This document shows, piece after piece, positions 50,901 to 64,000 of a stretch of 64,000 bases of DNA. How positions within the stretch are numbered: position 1 is the first letter of the stretch; every line of letters starts with the position of its first letter. The position numbers were made by a program, and so were the translations under genes. Where the stretch lies: NCBI GenBank assembly GCA_013397695.1, contig VYZI01000054.1, positions 941,937 through 1,005,936 on the forward strand, written 5' to 3'. Origin of the DNA: Centropus unirufus (taxonomy: Eukaryota > Chordata > Aves > Cuculiformes > Centropidae). Under the pieces are notes generated by a model. It was not told where the DNA came from. It saw only the letters and a program-made list of their open reading frames with translations, and did no database searches.

Positions 50901-51663
50901 GGATGTTTGGATTTCTCTTTCCATCTCATCTTGCTTTCGTTTAGCTGTTCTATCAGATTTGTATAAACTCAATTTGCTTTTAGCAGCAGGATGGAGATTA
51001 TAAGTTTTCCAAAATGCACTTGCTGTGCTGTCGTTGTTGGAGATTAAGTCCTCTACATTTCACTTTGGGGAAAGCCAGGCATGTTGTTAGTGAATCCATC
51101 TCTGTCCTACTTTGATACTTTTTTTAATCATTCTGGTTATGAATCAACTGATCTGAGGGTTTAGGGTTGCTGTAAATGGTAACTTTTTCATTATTTATTC
51201 TGAGGAGAAAATGTTGGATGCTCCTGCCAACCCATGCTTTTTTAGTAAATTTGTTTGTAATAAATCTCTTTTAAATATTATTTTATATTGCATCATTTTG
51301 CTAGCTGGGGCTGCTGAAGGAAAACACTACTTTGGTATTTTCAGTATATCCATATGTTAAACTTGTACTTCTAACTTCTTAAGAATGTTTATCATCTTTT
51401 GGGAGCAGTTATATTTTATGAACCAGTCACGCACACAAGTTTATAATAGGAATGTTAGAAGAAAGTACATGTTTTGAGTTGATAAACTGCAAAATATATC
51501 CATGGGCAGTAGAGTTCCTCTGTCTTAAAAGTATGTCTTTGTTTTCCCTCCTTTAAATAGGAGGATGAAAGGATAGTAGGAAAGACTGTTTATATATAAA
51601 CATTTATTCTCGTTATTTGTAGTTGAAAAAATGACCTCTCTCTATTTTTCCTGCAATCATCAG

Positions 51664-51753
51664 GACATGTATACCTCTGAGAAACCTTCTCCAACAAGAT
51701 TCCTTGCTTCAAGACCTGTCTTGGATTACATGCAGAGAAGTTTCCAGTCATGA
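51664..51753 (+). other. USP6NL: Candidate USP6NL exon 2 with uORF and start codon
   Basis: A pyrimidine-rich tract and acceptor (ttttcctgcaatcatcag) precede 51664, and a consensus donor (ATGA|gtgagt) follows 51753, defining a 90-nt exon. Its last four bases are ATGA. The ATG (51750-51752; G at -3, A at +4) would be followed in the next exon by the rest of codon 2, consistent with the known USP6NL start Met-Asn. An ATG at 51667 opens a 28-codon uORF whose TGA (51751-51753) overlaps that start. USP6NL (RN-tre) is a TBC-domain Rab GTPase-activating protein acting on Rab5 and in EGFR trafficking. The following exon was not found, so this remains a prediction. Confidence 0.4.
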
Positions 51754-54700
51754 GTGAGTAGATTTCTTTATTCTTCTTCATTTAAAATGAAGCCCTTAGT
51801 TTAGAAGAAATGCACTTCTGTAGTGGGTTTTGGAAGGTGGCTCTTCATTGAAAATGTTCATACTGAGTTTTGTCTCTTCAGTCCTTTAAAAGTAACCAAA
51901 TAGAGCTGAGATTTGACAGATCCTGTTCATAAACTGCAAACTTTTGATCAATTTGTGCTCTGTAGCCTTCTGTGGTTGGTAATCTGGTATCATTTTCAAG
52001 AAGGTGAGTTCTATAACAAGCTGATGTTTGTGGTGTCTTTTTTGGTTTTTTGGTATACATAAACCATGTTACTCTGAGGGGAGAATGTCTTGAGTTTGCT
52101 AGGAACTCCAAAATACGTGGAGGTCCAGTAAATTAAAAAAGCTGGTAAAAATCCAACATAAAATGAATGGACTTCATTTTATGGGGAAAAAATAAATATA
52201 TTACTCAAATTCCAGTACAGATGTCTGATTCTAAAGGAATTTTGGCATGCTTGAAAAGATCTGAGCCATAGGAAAGTGTAACTTAAGATCTATTCTGGTG
52301 AAAAAAACCCCAAAACAGATGAAAGACAGGAGAAGTTTCGTTTTGGGTCATATCTGATGGGTACGATAATATTTTTTTAGCAAACTGTTCTGAATATTTA
52401 GAGGTCTTTTGTAAGTTTTGTGGATATGAGACTTACTATAATTTTTGGTAGCAATATTACCTACCTACCCTTACATCATTTAAGGATGTAACTTCATATG
52501 CGCAGGAGCTGTTTTTATAATGTAGCTTAGTTTCAATGTAACTGTACCAAATCTGTTGAAGAATGAGCATCTTGTTCATAGGATCATTATATTCTGTGTT
52601 AGTAAAATAAGAGCATTTGATTTTCTTGGAGGAAGTGACTAAAGAAAATTGGTCAAATTTCTTGTCTAAATGAAAAATGTCTTAATGACATCTGTAAGAA
52701 AAAAAATGAGGGAAAGAAATGGTTGCTAAATGTCACAAAGGAAAACTACACAAAAAAAAGGAATGAAAAAGTTGAACTCTGGGCTTCATGCTTAGTAGGT
52801 ACAACTAGTTTTAGTATTCATATAGAATTATATCACTCTTGCGTGTTGTTACACTTACTTTAAACATCATTAAGTAAATATTTGCTTTGTTGCATAGATG
52901 ACAACTTTACCAGCAGTTATTCAAGTACGTAAATATTCTGATTTGTTAAACGCTGCTATATTAATTCTCATTTATTTATAGAGCATCTCATGTGCTGTCA
53001 GCCTAATATATAGTCTTAAAGATAACAAGTATCTGTAAATCTTTATACCTTTTGAATCATCGTTGCTGGGTGAAGTGTGACTCACTGCCCTGCTGCTGTG
53101 ATGTTGGTTTGAATACAACAAATACTGTCATGACTTGAGCAAAACATCCCTGCTTTGGGTGAGATTTTGGCAAGATTCCAGATGGGGAAGTTTATATTAG
53201 CAAGAATGAAGAGCCTTATTCAAATGAAAGTTAATGCTTTGGCCATACTTTGTGGTGATTAATAATGTTACTCAAGCTGGAGTCTCTGCAGGGCACCACA
53301 TTCCTGTGGTAGATTAGATGCTTTTTGTTCTAAGCGATGGGCTTCAAGGGCACAAAAGAAAAGACTGTGTTTCTTTAAAATGTCGTTTAGAGAGGATCCA
53401 ATGTTTATGTACAGGTAGTGTTGGATTCTTAGTTTATGGTATACTTTAGAGAAACTTGAACGATATGCATAGACTAAGAAGTTTTTGGCTTCTCTCTACT
53501 AAATACCTTCGCCTATTACATATTTGTCATATTATTAAAATCCATTTATTTGCTTACTTCTGTACATGGAAGCTTTTTCACAAGTTTGTGGGCACCTAGA
53601 GTATAAAAGGGATGGGAGCCTCTAGTGTTCTAAATTTATGCATCAGCCCATGTAATGCAAACAGAAAATCCATGAAAAATGTGGAAAAGTCAAACTTAGA
53701 AGGCTAATAACTTCTTAGTTAAAAAACACAGAATGCCGTTTAGTGCAAGTTACACTACAGAATCCTATGTTGTATTTTTTTGTGATATACTTAATATAAT
53801 ATATTTCTATTGCTGTTTTTGAAGGGTTGTTCTAGAATCTGCGTCCTAAAATGATGAAATCCCTTTTCCAATATCTGTTCTAGATTTATTCATGGGCAGT
53901 TCGTACACATCTACTTTTTTCCCAGCCTTATTCAGTAGCTTAAAAAACACATTTTTACCTTGTATCATCTTCGTTATAAAGAACACATAATTTTATCAAA
54001 ATAGCTTGTAGAAGTAAATCTGTGTTGTCTTGCTACTTAAGAAACACACCTAAACTTATTTTTTTAAAAAACAGAAGTTAAATCTTTTGGGGAGATGAAT
54101 AGGGAAACTGCTGTTATGTAGTAGTTATTTAGTGTCTAGGTAGGTGCTTTCGATCCTGTTTTTACTGGATCTTTTCCGATAATGGGGAAGAAAATTGATG
54201 GAATTGCAAAGTCCACTGTTCAGGGTAGGTATTTTTAGTTGTTGGGCAGTACAGAGAATTACAAAAGGTGTTAAAACTGAGGCAGCCTCTGTTAAGGCTT
54301 TATTTTCCGTGGAATGCCTTTATAAATATCTGTTTTAATAGGGATAAAACAAATCCATATTTCAAATTATGCTATAACGTTGTGTGCCCTTTATAGGACA
54401 GTGAGGTCACAGGCTTTAAGGGTGGGTAAGAATATAAAGAATAGCCAAATTAGATGGCTATTGATTTATTTTGTGTTGAAAGATAACTTGTCAGGGGATT
54501 CTGGCTGTACATAACCTGCCTAGAATGTCACACCCCAGAAAGTTGGTTTAATTTTCTACATTTTCTTCAGTTATTGCCATTTAGCTGGGAGAAATGTGTA
54601 GATAAATTCTTACAGTGCTTTTTATGTTTGGGAGTTTTCCTGCGCTTTCTCCTTTGAGGAAAGGTCAGTGCAGTGAACTTAGCTTGAGCGGCTGCAACAA

Positions 54701-57700
54701 CTCAGTTTGCAAGCAAGCTAAATGTTACTACACACTGTTGCAACAAGCTGCTGACGTCTTCATTTTTCTCCCCCTTAAATGTATAGGATGCAGTGCCAAC
54801 CACTTTTTTTAGTTATTATCCTGTCAGGAGAAATTGTACAGAATAATTCTTCCCTGGCTTTGCTTTGCTGCGCTTGTTTCCCACACCCTAAACACTTCAT
54901 GCTGCACCCAGCTGGTAAGTTAACCTGCTGTTCTTCATGCTTCAGTATAATCACTTCAGGTTTTCCTCATGATTTGTGTGTGTTTGGAGAGATTCTACAC
55001 GATGTAATCCCATATTTTGAAAATGGTCAGTGTGGCCTGGTAATGAGGTTGAAAGCTTTTTATTTTTTTTTTATTTTTTTTTTCACCAGTTCAAATAAGA
55101 CCACAATGGTGTGATTAAAGGCTGCTTCTGCTTGGTGGTTGGTTATTTTTCTTGACCTCTCATTACAGCTGGCTTTCTAGTTTGTGTTCACAGAGGAACC
55201 TGAGGTTTTTTCGATTTCTAAACAAACAAACAAAAAGTCTCTTTTTCCTTTCTTTTTGAGTTCTTGTGTATAAAGAAATAATTTTAGCTGTCAATTTCTC
55301 TGTTCACGAGCAATAAACTTGGGAATTAAACCAAATGTTCAGATTAGCTTTAAAAGATAAAGATATAATGCTTTAGCAAGTACCTTTATTCCTGCGTTTA
55401 CAACTAGGAAAAGTGTGTTCTGGGCTTTTCTAAAGCTTCCTAGGCTAAGAAAAATCTGGTTAAGGTTGGCTCAGTCTGTCCCCCTCACCTCCAGTCTGCC
55501 CTACTCGTATGCCAGGATGAATTTGTAGTGAAGTGACAATCAAGTCAAACTCTATGTAAATGCTGGGAAATGGATGTTTTTCTGTGGTTCACCCAAAGTG
55601 TAAGTTGGCTGCTCATTTTCTGTATTTGGGGGCAAAATGTTGCAAATAATTATGAGGAGGATTGCTGTAGTTCAAGAGCTTTGTAGTCATCAATCAAGCT
55701 CTTTTCAATGAGCTGAGAATGAAAGAAAGGAAAAAGACTCAAGTTCTAATTCATGCATAAAGCTGCATGCTCGGGGAGGAAAGATTAGGAGTAAGATGGA
55801 ATACCTTTGTAATGAAGTACATTACAAGTAGCTAAAGAATTTTGGATTATCATGCAATGTGCTAAGTTTTAGTTTTATTTTTGAACTATCAACCTTGAAA
55901 ACTAATTCATAAAATACAAGCTTGAAGAAACAATGTGTTTTTAACAATTGTTCTCCTGATTTATAGCACAAATCTTCAAATATTTATAAACAGCGTGACT
56001 TGAGAAACAGAAACAGCTGTCGTCTCCAAGGTCATCTTTACTGAAATTTGACTTAGTAATTCTTTATAAAAGACTGAAGATCTGAACGATTAAGAGCTGT
56101 AGGACATAGGGGACAAAGAGCCATAATGCAGATTCGAAAAAGGTGAATTTGAAGATTTAGATAAGTTTAAAAAACTGTAAGAGTTAAATAATTTTAACCC
56201 CTCCTGTATTGCAACTGTCTGGGAAGAAATGAAACCCACAGAATACTTAAAAGAGTAAGCTAGTGGATATTAATGGCCCCATAAAATTGGCTAAATTGAT
56301 AGCATTAGTGCTATATTTTCTTGCTCTGTTTTTCTTGAAAGTGTCGGGGAACTTGAATTTAGCACCGTACATAACTGTGGTAACTTTTGTAATGGGAGGA
56401 TGAAACATGAAAAATACACGTACACCAAGTGGTTTGACTCCTGAACCTATGGGTCAGGAGAAGGGCTTGCTGTTCTTGATCTTGCCTCACTGTTCCTCTT
56501 CTGTGTTAACTTTTCACTTCTATTTTATTCAGATTGTACTGGTCCATCCTGTACCTGCTGGTCATGAGCCCCTTAACATGTTGCCCTTGCCAATAGAGAG
56601 GATGGTGGCCTTCCCCTCTCAGAATTCCTGCGTGCTTCCTTGTTGCACAAGCATTCAGGAGGTGGATTTGAGTTGGGTGGGCTCCTTAAGCTGTTCTCAC
56701 TACAGAGCTTCTTCTGTGGCTGTAGGGCAGGGTTAGAGGCACAGGGGTGACAATAAGTTGGTGGGTGCAACTGCCCTTTCCAGTGATAATGCTTCTTTCC
56801 CCTTGCTTGAAGTGTCTATGGAACGATGGTTGGAGTTATTTAGGCATGCTGTAATCTTAGGCTTCCTCTATACTAAGTGAGGAGAGGCATCTCCAGAGGG
56901 CTAATCAGATTTTAGATGACCCAGTTTCTCACCAGTGCTGTAATTAAACCGCTCCTGTAAACACAGAGACTGTGTTAGTTGCAATGAGACATAAACCCGA
57001 ATACTCTACATGCACAGGACTAACTTGAGGAAATATAGGCATGTAGTAGAAACTTGTTTTCTTAATACTCACATTTTACCATGTTGGATTTCTTCTTTAT
57101 TCACTTGGTGTAATGATGCAGCTTCTTGGACTTCATGACTTTTGTGCTGATATTATAGCTATTTAAATATATCATAGCATAAATAAAAGCTTTTTTAAAT
57201 TAATCTGTATTTAAACAGACTTTTTGGATTATCTTATTTCATAATCTTTCCTTTATTTTTAATCACTTTAGGATGAGTAAATTGTGGCTTTCCTCCACTT
57301 AAGACTTTTAGTTTTCTGCTATCAGTCCTTTAACTGAACAAAATAAGTCTTCAGTCTCTATAGACTGAAGCAAAGTCTTTCTTTTAAGCTTCACAGGAGG
57401 TTGCAGCTACGAAAAGTGAATTTGTTGCATTGAGAAACTGCTCTGAGCTTGTATGTTCAAGTTCAGTCGCTTCACTTTCTATATAACTTTGTCAACAAAC
57501 AAGTAGTGCATAGTCTTTACTGTTTCACTTAAAGTAGTAATGTACAGTGAAGCTGAATTTCTTTAAAGCCCTTTGCATATATTTCAAAGACATTGAATTA
57601 ATATTTAAAAATGTTGGGGGGTTTCCATAAAGGGAGCTTCAAAGCTGGCTGCTTTCAGTTGGGTTTTCTCCATGCAGGTTTAGATTGATGGAGCTTCTCG

Positions 57701-58040
57701 AAGTTAGTGCAGCATGACACGTTTCAACCAATGTAATTTCTGTCTATAAAGCAAAATGTTGGCACTGGCAGGAAACTCTTGTTCGTGTTGAACTGACAGG
57801 AGAGTTGTGACAGGAGAATTACTGTCATGAATCTTACTGGAGGGATCAGTCCTTTTGTATATACACTCACTGTTCCCTGAATATGTTCTTTGTAGACATG
57901 TCTATGTCACGTTTATCCTGTCACTTTTGCATTGGAAAATAAAGTAGGATTATTTACAAATTAATTTGTGACACTCTTAACTCTGTGTCCAAAACAGCAA
58001 AGAGAATATAAATATGTAATAGTAATTAGTATATAAGAAA

Positions 58041-58110
58041 NNNNNNNNNNNNNNNNNNNNNNNNNNNNNNNNNNNNNNNNNNNNNNNNNNNNNNNNNNNN
58101 NNNNNNNNNN
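58041..58110. other. Assembly gap (N run)
   Basis: Seventy N characters in AT-rich sequence. The true missing length is unknown. Confidence 0.99.
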
Positions 58111-60687
58111 TTATGTGCATGTGTGTAGAGAGATAGAGTCCTTATTCTAAATTGGCCTGCCTCGCACTGTTTTGACTGATGGCTGGTAAGGATCGCGGAA
58201 TTATTACAACTAATTGATGTATACAGAACAATGATTCTGTGGCATGGTAATAATCTCCTGTTAGAGTTTTTATTTTCTTATTTAAATCTTAGTCTTTGGG
58301 CCTATCTCCGTACTTCTTTATATAGACCTCCGCACAATAATGCCTTTATTGTGTAGCCCTGGTACTCCTGCAGCAGAAGGACTCAGCAAAGAACACTGTA
58401 ACCTTGTTCTCTGGAATGAGTATCAAGTGTTCACCGCTATGTTAGAAATTCGTATTTCTGGGATCCTATTCATCCTGTGATAAGTTAAGGGTGATGGTTA
58501 AGTACATTCCAAAGGGGGAACGATGCAGAAACTCGCAGCTAAAATGTAGCTGAAAAGGGAGAGCTATGAACGGAGCTATTTGGGTAGGCACCCCCCTCTT
58601 TGTGTAAGGCACCGTGTAGGCACAGGATTGTGTTCTGGTTCCTGCAGGGAGGATTTTGTAGAGGCTGCAGGTCTGAGCTCCCTAGTGGTGTTATAATTTC
58701 CTATTGTGTGATAGAATTCACAAACCGACAGCTGAGTCAGATGAAGGATTAGAAATGGGCTGAGGAAGAACTTTCCACAAGCAGTGAGGTATTCAGAGGA
58801 CTTTCCTTGCCTGTTGTGAGTCATGGTGTTCTCCCTTTCTGCGCAAATGATGGAATAACATGCACTGCTGTGCTGGAAAAGTGAAGCTATTGCTGCTCAT
58901 TAGTGTAACTATCGCAGATAACATGAGGCTGCAGCTCATTCACTTTTCTTATTTATGCTCATATTCAAGAAACAAACCACCATATTTACAAGATATGTAG
59001 TTATTTTAAGCTAAATTGACTGCATTTCAAGAAAAACTACTCTGACATTCCTTACCCAGGTTTTGGTAGGAAACAACATTTGATTTGTAGCAAGCAAGGA
59101 TGGAAACTATTTGGGGTTGTTGCCATAAGTGGGGTTATCCAAGTAATCACAGCAGGATTACTGGCTCCATGACTGTTTAAATTTAAGGTCTTTTCTTTAC
59201 TTAAACTGTAGAATCTGTTGTCCTTTCGTTTTTTAAAGGGTGGTTGCAGATGCTTGTGTAAATAAAGTAGCTGCACTTAGGTGATATCAATCAGTGGATT
59301 ATAAGGTTTGTTTAATCTCTCATTACAAGAGCCACCTATAATTAAGAGATTTTAATACTTTAAACTATGGGGGAGACTCAAGATAACACTGGAATTTTTT
59401 CAGTACTGTTGGTATATCCTGCTCAAAATACCTGAGATGAGCAGAAAGCTGTGCAGGACCTCCGGGCTGGTTTGGGAAGCTGCTGGGTTTTTTTTTTTTT
59501 TTTTCCTTTTTGTTTTGTTTCTGTTTTATTCTGTGTGACATTATCATTATTCTCTGGAATGGAAGGCATACCAGCATACTGTCAAATCTCTAGTACTTTT
59601 GGCCAATGATATCATTAATCTAATAGATCGCTAATATACAAGGGCACTTTGTTTTAATAGAACACTTTGGTTTGCTGTAGGAGAGGATTCTTGAATACAG
59701 TCTTTCTGTTTTGCCCTTGAAAAGCTCTTTGAAAACCTGCCTGATTCCGTGGTAGAGTGCTGAAAGGCTCACTCAGAGCTCTTTTGGGCAGGAGTCAGAC
59801 TTCCCAGAATTTTGAGAGACGTAGGGAAAAAGTCTCCCACCGGAGTATGTTCTGTTGCGATCAATGTAAAGCTTTTTCCTTCTGTTTTTTTCATAGTAGA
59901 ATTTTGTACAGCACTGTACGAGGAGTTTTATTTTGTGCCATTAACCTTTGAGTTGGACAAACACTAGAAGGACACAACTCTCCTTCCCTGCTCTCCCCCA
60001 GCTTTCTTTTGGAGGTGACACTTGGTTCTGTTCTTCAGTGATTCTGTGCCTCAGCCACGCTTTGTGTCCAGGCTTTTCCACAGACCCTGCTTGCCTGGTA
60101 TGCTGCTGAGTGGTTATATTTCATATGGCTTTATATCTGGTTGTAAAACCTAGACAGGCTTTTAGCTTCCTCCTTCCCACTCTCCCCGGCCCCAGTTACA
60201 GCAAGTTACTGTAAGAGTGTTTGAAGGACATCTGGGTTGGTCCTGGGGGCTGGGAGAGGGAAAAATCGAGTTTATAGCTTGCCTGGAAAAGGTACAAACT
60301 GAAAAGGGTCAATTTTGCTTTTTATTTCTTCCCCACTTCCTTCTCTCCTCCTTTCCCCTTTTCTGTGCTGGACGCACTGACAAAAATATCTTTTTTTTTT
60401 TTTACTGAATTATGTGTAGGAAACAACTTCTTTTTAAAGAACAGGCTAATGAGTCACTTTTAGTAACTTTTCAATATTTATTTCTTCCCATTCATTAAAA
60501 CAAACTAAAAGAGATAATATTTACATGAAACTCAATGTAAGGCTCTTGGGTGTGTTTTATTTTTAGTGCATCAGTCATTAAGTGGAACATCCATTTTGAA
60601 GAACTAATTCCTAGTTTGTATTTTCGTTTAATTCTGATTATTCAGTGTTCCTACAGATGTTACAGCAAGGCCAGGTTATCTCACTGA

Positions 60688-60768
60688 TCATAGAATCATA
60701 GAATGGTTTGTGTTGGAAGGGACCTTAAAGATCATCCAGTTCCAGGCCCCTCGCCATGGGCAGGGAGA
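60688..60768 (-). repeat. CR1 LINE extreme 3' tail (antisense)
   Basis: Complement of a well-preserved CR1 tail: tcatagaatcatagaatgg, gttggaagggaccttaaag, atcatccagttcc. Confidence 0.96.
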
Positions 60769-61427
60769 TGATGTCCAGTGAAACCCAAGAGATGAAGTTC
60801 AAGGATAAATTTGCTGCAGATGGAGTGTGACGGCACCACTTTTTCTGTTCTTGTAATACTGGTGTAGTACAACTGGGAGTTAAAACAGTGGATGAAAATG
60901 CCCGACTGTGATACTGGATGGAGCGATGCAGTTCGGTCCCTTTTTGTCTAGACTGTGGGCACCTTTTGGCTGAAACTTGGCATGGTTTTCTCTACAGCTA
61001 CAGAGCTGTAGCAAATTGTCTGCTAGCTGCAGTGCACGGCTACATAAATCCATTTCTAAAAACATAGACAAACCAGAGATAATGTAAAGATAGCCACAAG
61101 CAGCCACTTAATCAAAATACATATCACGTGTATACCTCTAATATAGTAGTCATATGATTATCATTCAAGGCCTGTGCTTGCATTTTACATAGATTAATTA
61201 AAATACATTTTAAAAGACTGCATTTTATGAGTGAATGTACAAGGAGAGCAGGAGGCAGAAGGCTGGGAGTGAGCAGTTAATGGTGTCTCCTGTTAGAACA
61301 CAACCGCAGTGAGCAAACAGACCCAGGTCAACTTCCTCATGAAGGAAGGCGGATCGCTTTGGATCCGTGTGACCTTTAGGCTTATTTCCTTCAGTTCCTT
61401 TTGAGGTGTGAAATTGTTTCTTCCCTG

Positions 61428-61447
61428 ATATATATATATATGTGTGT
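61428..61447. repeat. AT/GT dinucleotide repeat
   Basis: A short TA run passing into TG repeats. Confidence 0.85.
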
Positions 61448-62463
61448 GCCTAACATTTTTTTTTCATCAATACATAAGCTGTGTTTGTATGAACAGATAT
61501 TTCTTCAGTTTTAGATCAGTCTATGGCAAAGAATTAAAAAACTTGTTTTAAAACTTTTGATTTTCTTGCAGAGAGAGAAAGCCATGCCATAGGTTATTTG
61601 TTACACAAATTAGGCCTGCAAATACATGAGGTTAATAAAAGTGTATTTTGTTGGGGACTAATAAGGTTTGATGTTTTTCCTGGTGGCTGTTGGGAGCTGC
61701 ATTTTATTGCTTGTATTAAATATCAACATAGAAATGTTACATGCAGTAAAGGATTTAATTCTACCAACAAGTAGAGATGCACAGAATGTCATTTTGATTT
61801 GCTTCAAGGATGCAAGAGTTGATTAACCTCATTCATATCCTTTTCCAACAAGAAACTAAATCAGGGTTTAAATCAAAAGCAAAATTTTTCTTTTTTTTTT
61901 TAATGGAACACACATTCACTTTTATTATTCTTTGCCAGCCTTAATTAGTGACTTTATTTTGACTTTGGTATTGAAACAAGTAAAATAGCAGTAATTTATA
62001 TTTTGGCTAAATATTGAAAAAGTTCTCTTTTAATGACTAATACAGTTTCTTTCTGCATACTTAAGTTTGACAGAATATTCAATATTGCCCTTTAGCTTGA
62101 ATGTAAATCTGTTAATGCTAGAGCCATGGCCCAGATCTGGGAAATGCAAAATTGCTGTGTATTAGGAATGCTGCATATGCAGGAAATGCTGAATATTCTG
62201 TTTGGAGTAATCTTTTAAAACTTCATTGTTTTTGTAATTACAACTCCATAAATGTTTGGTTTCTTTTTGAGACTTCCTAGTACAGAACTTTGAGGAAAAA
62301 GTAATTATAATTTACAGCTAAAACTGTATAATAATTTGCACTGAGACATGAAGGAGACACGGAAATTCTGTGGAGAGTGTGCATTCACTGAGATGAGACC
62401 CTGTACTAACACACTTCTTTCTCCTCCTGTTTTACATATTTTATCACGTATTTAAAATACGCT

Positions 62464-62466
<3 letters not shown>

Positions 62467-62496
<30 letters not shown>
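62467..62496. repeat. TG dinucleotide microsatellite
   Basis: Fifteen consecutive TG units. Confidence 0.98.
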
Positions 62497-62499
<3 letters not shown>

Positions 62500-63613
62500 T
62501 GCCATTTGCTGTGGCACTTGCTTGATTTACTGTTTCCTTGTACCATGGCCTTCTGCCTTTTGAAGGGCACAGGAGTGAGGGAGAGGAAAAAGGGAGAGGC
62601 TAAGTTTGAGGAACCTTAATAAGAATCTGAGGTTCTGTAGTTGCTCTCGATCAGAGCCACTGATGGTGCTCATTTCACACTATCCTAATCACGTAGTTCC
62701 AAGAGACCTGAAGTACCTCCATGTTGTATCTAAGGACCTCTGTGCTGTAGCCCACACTGATCCTTTCTAACTACTGTGGAGGTTTTTTGAAGCCTTTTAA
62801 ACTGTTGCTAAACTGCAGTTTAGACACACTTGTGTATTTAAATCTGGTACGGTTTTACAGTAAATAATGAGCAAAAAGTATGCTGCGCCTTTATGATTCT
62901 TGTGGAGGTGATAGGTATAAGACACATCTCTCAGGAGTTAAAAATAACATACGCAAAGAGTATGGGTGTATATTTGAACATCAATGTCTGCTGTTGATGT
63001 TTGATAGTGTCCGATGCCTGTATCGGGATGATAAAAGTGATCTACACAGGCAGTTCTCTTGCCTTCATTGTGGCTCTCTGGGAAAGTTGCTCTGCTTTGT
63101 TCTCACCATGGTGCACTTCCAGAATGTGTTGTAGCAAGAGTAAGAGGGTAAAAAATGACGTGGATTGAGTAAGAAGGGTGACAGTAAGTGTTGTGCAGTG
63201 ACAGGGTTTCACAATGTATAGTTTCTTTCCTTATAGCTTCAAAGTGTGCAGTAATGGCTGCTGAATGTAGCTACATGGGTGGTTTTTATCTTCCCCTTTT
63301 CCTGCTTTCGGCCTTTGTTTTGTTTTTGTGTTTTTTTTTTTTTATTTTGGGTTGATAAGTTTTTCCCTGATACAGGTGAAATTAATTTGATTGGCCAATA
63401 TTAAAGTTTTCAATCATCCTGAAATGAATGAACAGCCTTCTTATATGTTTGAAATAGAAAGAAAAACAGACTTTAAAAAATATGCGGACCAATGCCTCTC
63501 ATCTTTTTTAACCCATGGTCACTTATATAGCTTGGTTACAATTCTTTCTTACTATTCCATCCTGTAGATCAAGCTGCTTCCTGCTCCTAAGATTTCTTCT
63601 AAAAGAGTAATAG

Positions 63614-63664
63614 ATCTGCATGGTTTTCTTTAAAATCTGCAGGGTTTTCTTTAAAATCTGCAGC
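63614..63664. repeat. 21-bp tandem repeat, about 2.4 copies
   Basis: Units starting ATCTGCA and containing GGTTTTCTTTAAA begin at 63614, 63635 and 63656, with one substitution between the first two. Confidence 0.92.
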
Positions 63665-63817
63665 TGTACTTTTATGCTTTGAAAATGTTGGCAAAAGTGC
63701 TACAAATGAAGGAAATAAAATTCTTAAGTGAATGCTGATTCTGTGGATTAAGGAGTTACTGATATGCACTGGCTCTGCACAACCGTTCAGAAGACTGTGA
63801 GGATATATAGGATAACC

Positions 63818-63890
63818 CCCCAGGGCAGGGGATTTGGAACTGGGTGATGTTTAAGGTCCCTTCCAACCCAAACCATTCTATGATTTATTC
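63818..63890 (+). repeat. CR1 LINE extreme 3' tail
   Basis: Sense tail: cagggcaggggatttggaac, aaggtcccttccaaccca, ccattctatgattt. Confidence 0.95.
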
Positions 63891-64000
63891 ATTTTATGGA
63901 TGCCTTACAGAATGCACAGCCAAATGCAGTCATCTTTGAAAAATGAATGCCTTGAGGAATAAATGAAGTCTTCAGTAGTACAACATTTTCACAGAAAAGG

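Larger units (their letters stand above)
46229..51663 (+). other. USP6NL: Putative USP6NL intron 1
   Basis: The CpG-rich shoulder continues to about 46.99 kb. The unnamed repeat (47171-47352) and a GC-richer block with a CCAAT box (about 47690-47990) follow, and then AT-rich sequence without recognised repeats or genes. Confidence 0.5.
51754..64000 (+). other. USP6NL: Putative USP6NL intron 2, mostly repeat-poor
   Basis: AT-rich sequence with two short CR1 tails (60.7 and 63.8 kb), a TG microsatellite, T-runs (for example 59488-59504 and 63331-63343) and an assembly gap. I could not identify a further USP6NL coding exon. Confidence 0.45.

Noticed and set aside
51754..64000. Next USP6NL coding exon
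   Set aside because: Searched by eye for the conserved N-terminal sequence after Met-Asn and found no convincing exon; it is probably beyond the window.

Overview
This is a nuclear chromosome segment from a bird. The evidence is about sixteen fragments of the avian/reptilian CR1 LINE (typical 3' tails ending in the ATTCTATGA motif, on both strands), vertebrate spliced-gene structure with GT-AG introns, two CpG islands, and a low gene density with AT-rich non-coding DNA between. There is nothing bacterial or viral in organisation: no operons, CRISPR arrays, phage genes or intact transposase. The species cannot be named from the sequence alone.

One protein-coding gene can be assembled completely from the sequence. 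ECHDC3 (enoyl-CoA hydratase domain containing 3, a mitochondrial crotonase-fold protein) lies on the minus strand. It has five coding exons at 22473-22358, 22274-22153, 19288-19191, 16068-15868 and 14336-14001. All splice junctions are canonical, the phases match, and the 873-nt reading frame gives 290 residues. Its promoter is a CpG island at about 21.9-22.6 kb, and three AATAAA signals lie just past the stop codon.

Region 1-14 kb is intergenic DNA downstream of ECHDC3, with CR1 fragments and a small 33-bp minisatellite. Region 14-22.5 kb is ECHDC3. Region 22.5-24.2 kb is a dense pile-up of nested CR1 pieces and another, unnamed repeat. Region 24.2-45.4 kb is intergenic, with scattered CR1, a possible LTR-like promoter (30.7-30.9 kb), a cluster of ACACCT/AGGTGT half-sites with a perfect 20-bp palindrome (35 kb), and a perfect 17-bp-arm hairpin (42.3 kb). 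A second, larger CpG island (45.9-46.9 kb, interrupted by an assembly gap) holds a plausible first exon with a donor at 46228/46229 on the plus strand. From known vertebrate gene order (USP6NL and ECHDC3 divergent neighbours) this is most likely the USP6NL promoter. The remaining 17 kb would then be its first introns, including one candidate small exon at 51664-51753 that carries a possible start codon overlapping the stop of an upstream ORF. A second assembly gap lies at 58041-58110.

I found no convincing new biological system. The most interesting items are the loss of both catalytic glutamates in ECHDC3, the long perfect hairpin at 42.3 kb, the 35-kb motif cluster, an unnamed repeat present in opposite orientations at 23.9 and 47.2 kb, and the uORF/start overlap in the candidate USP6NL exon.
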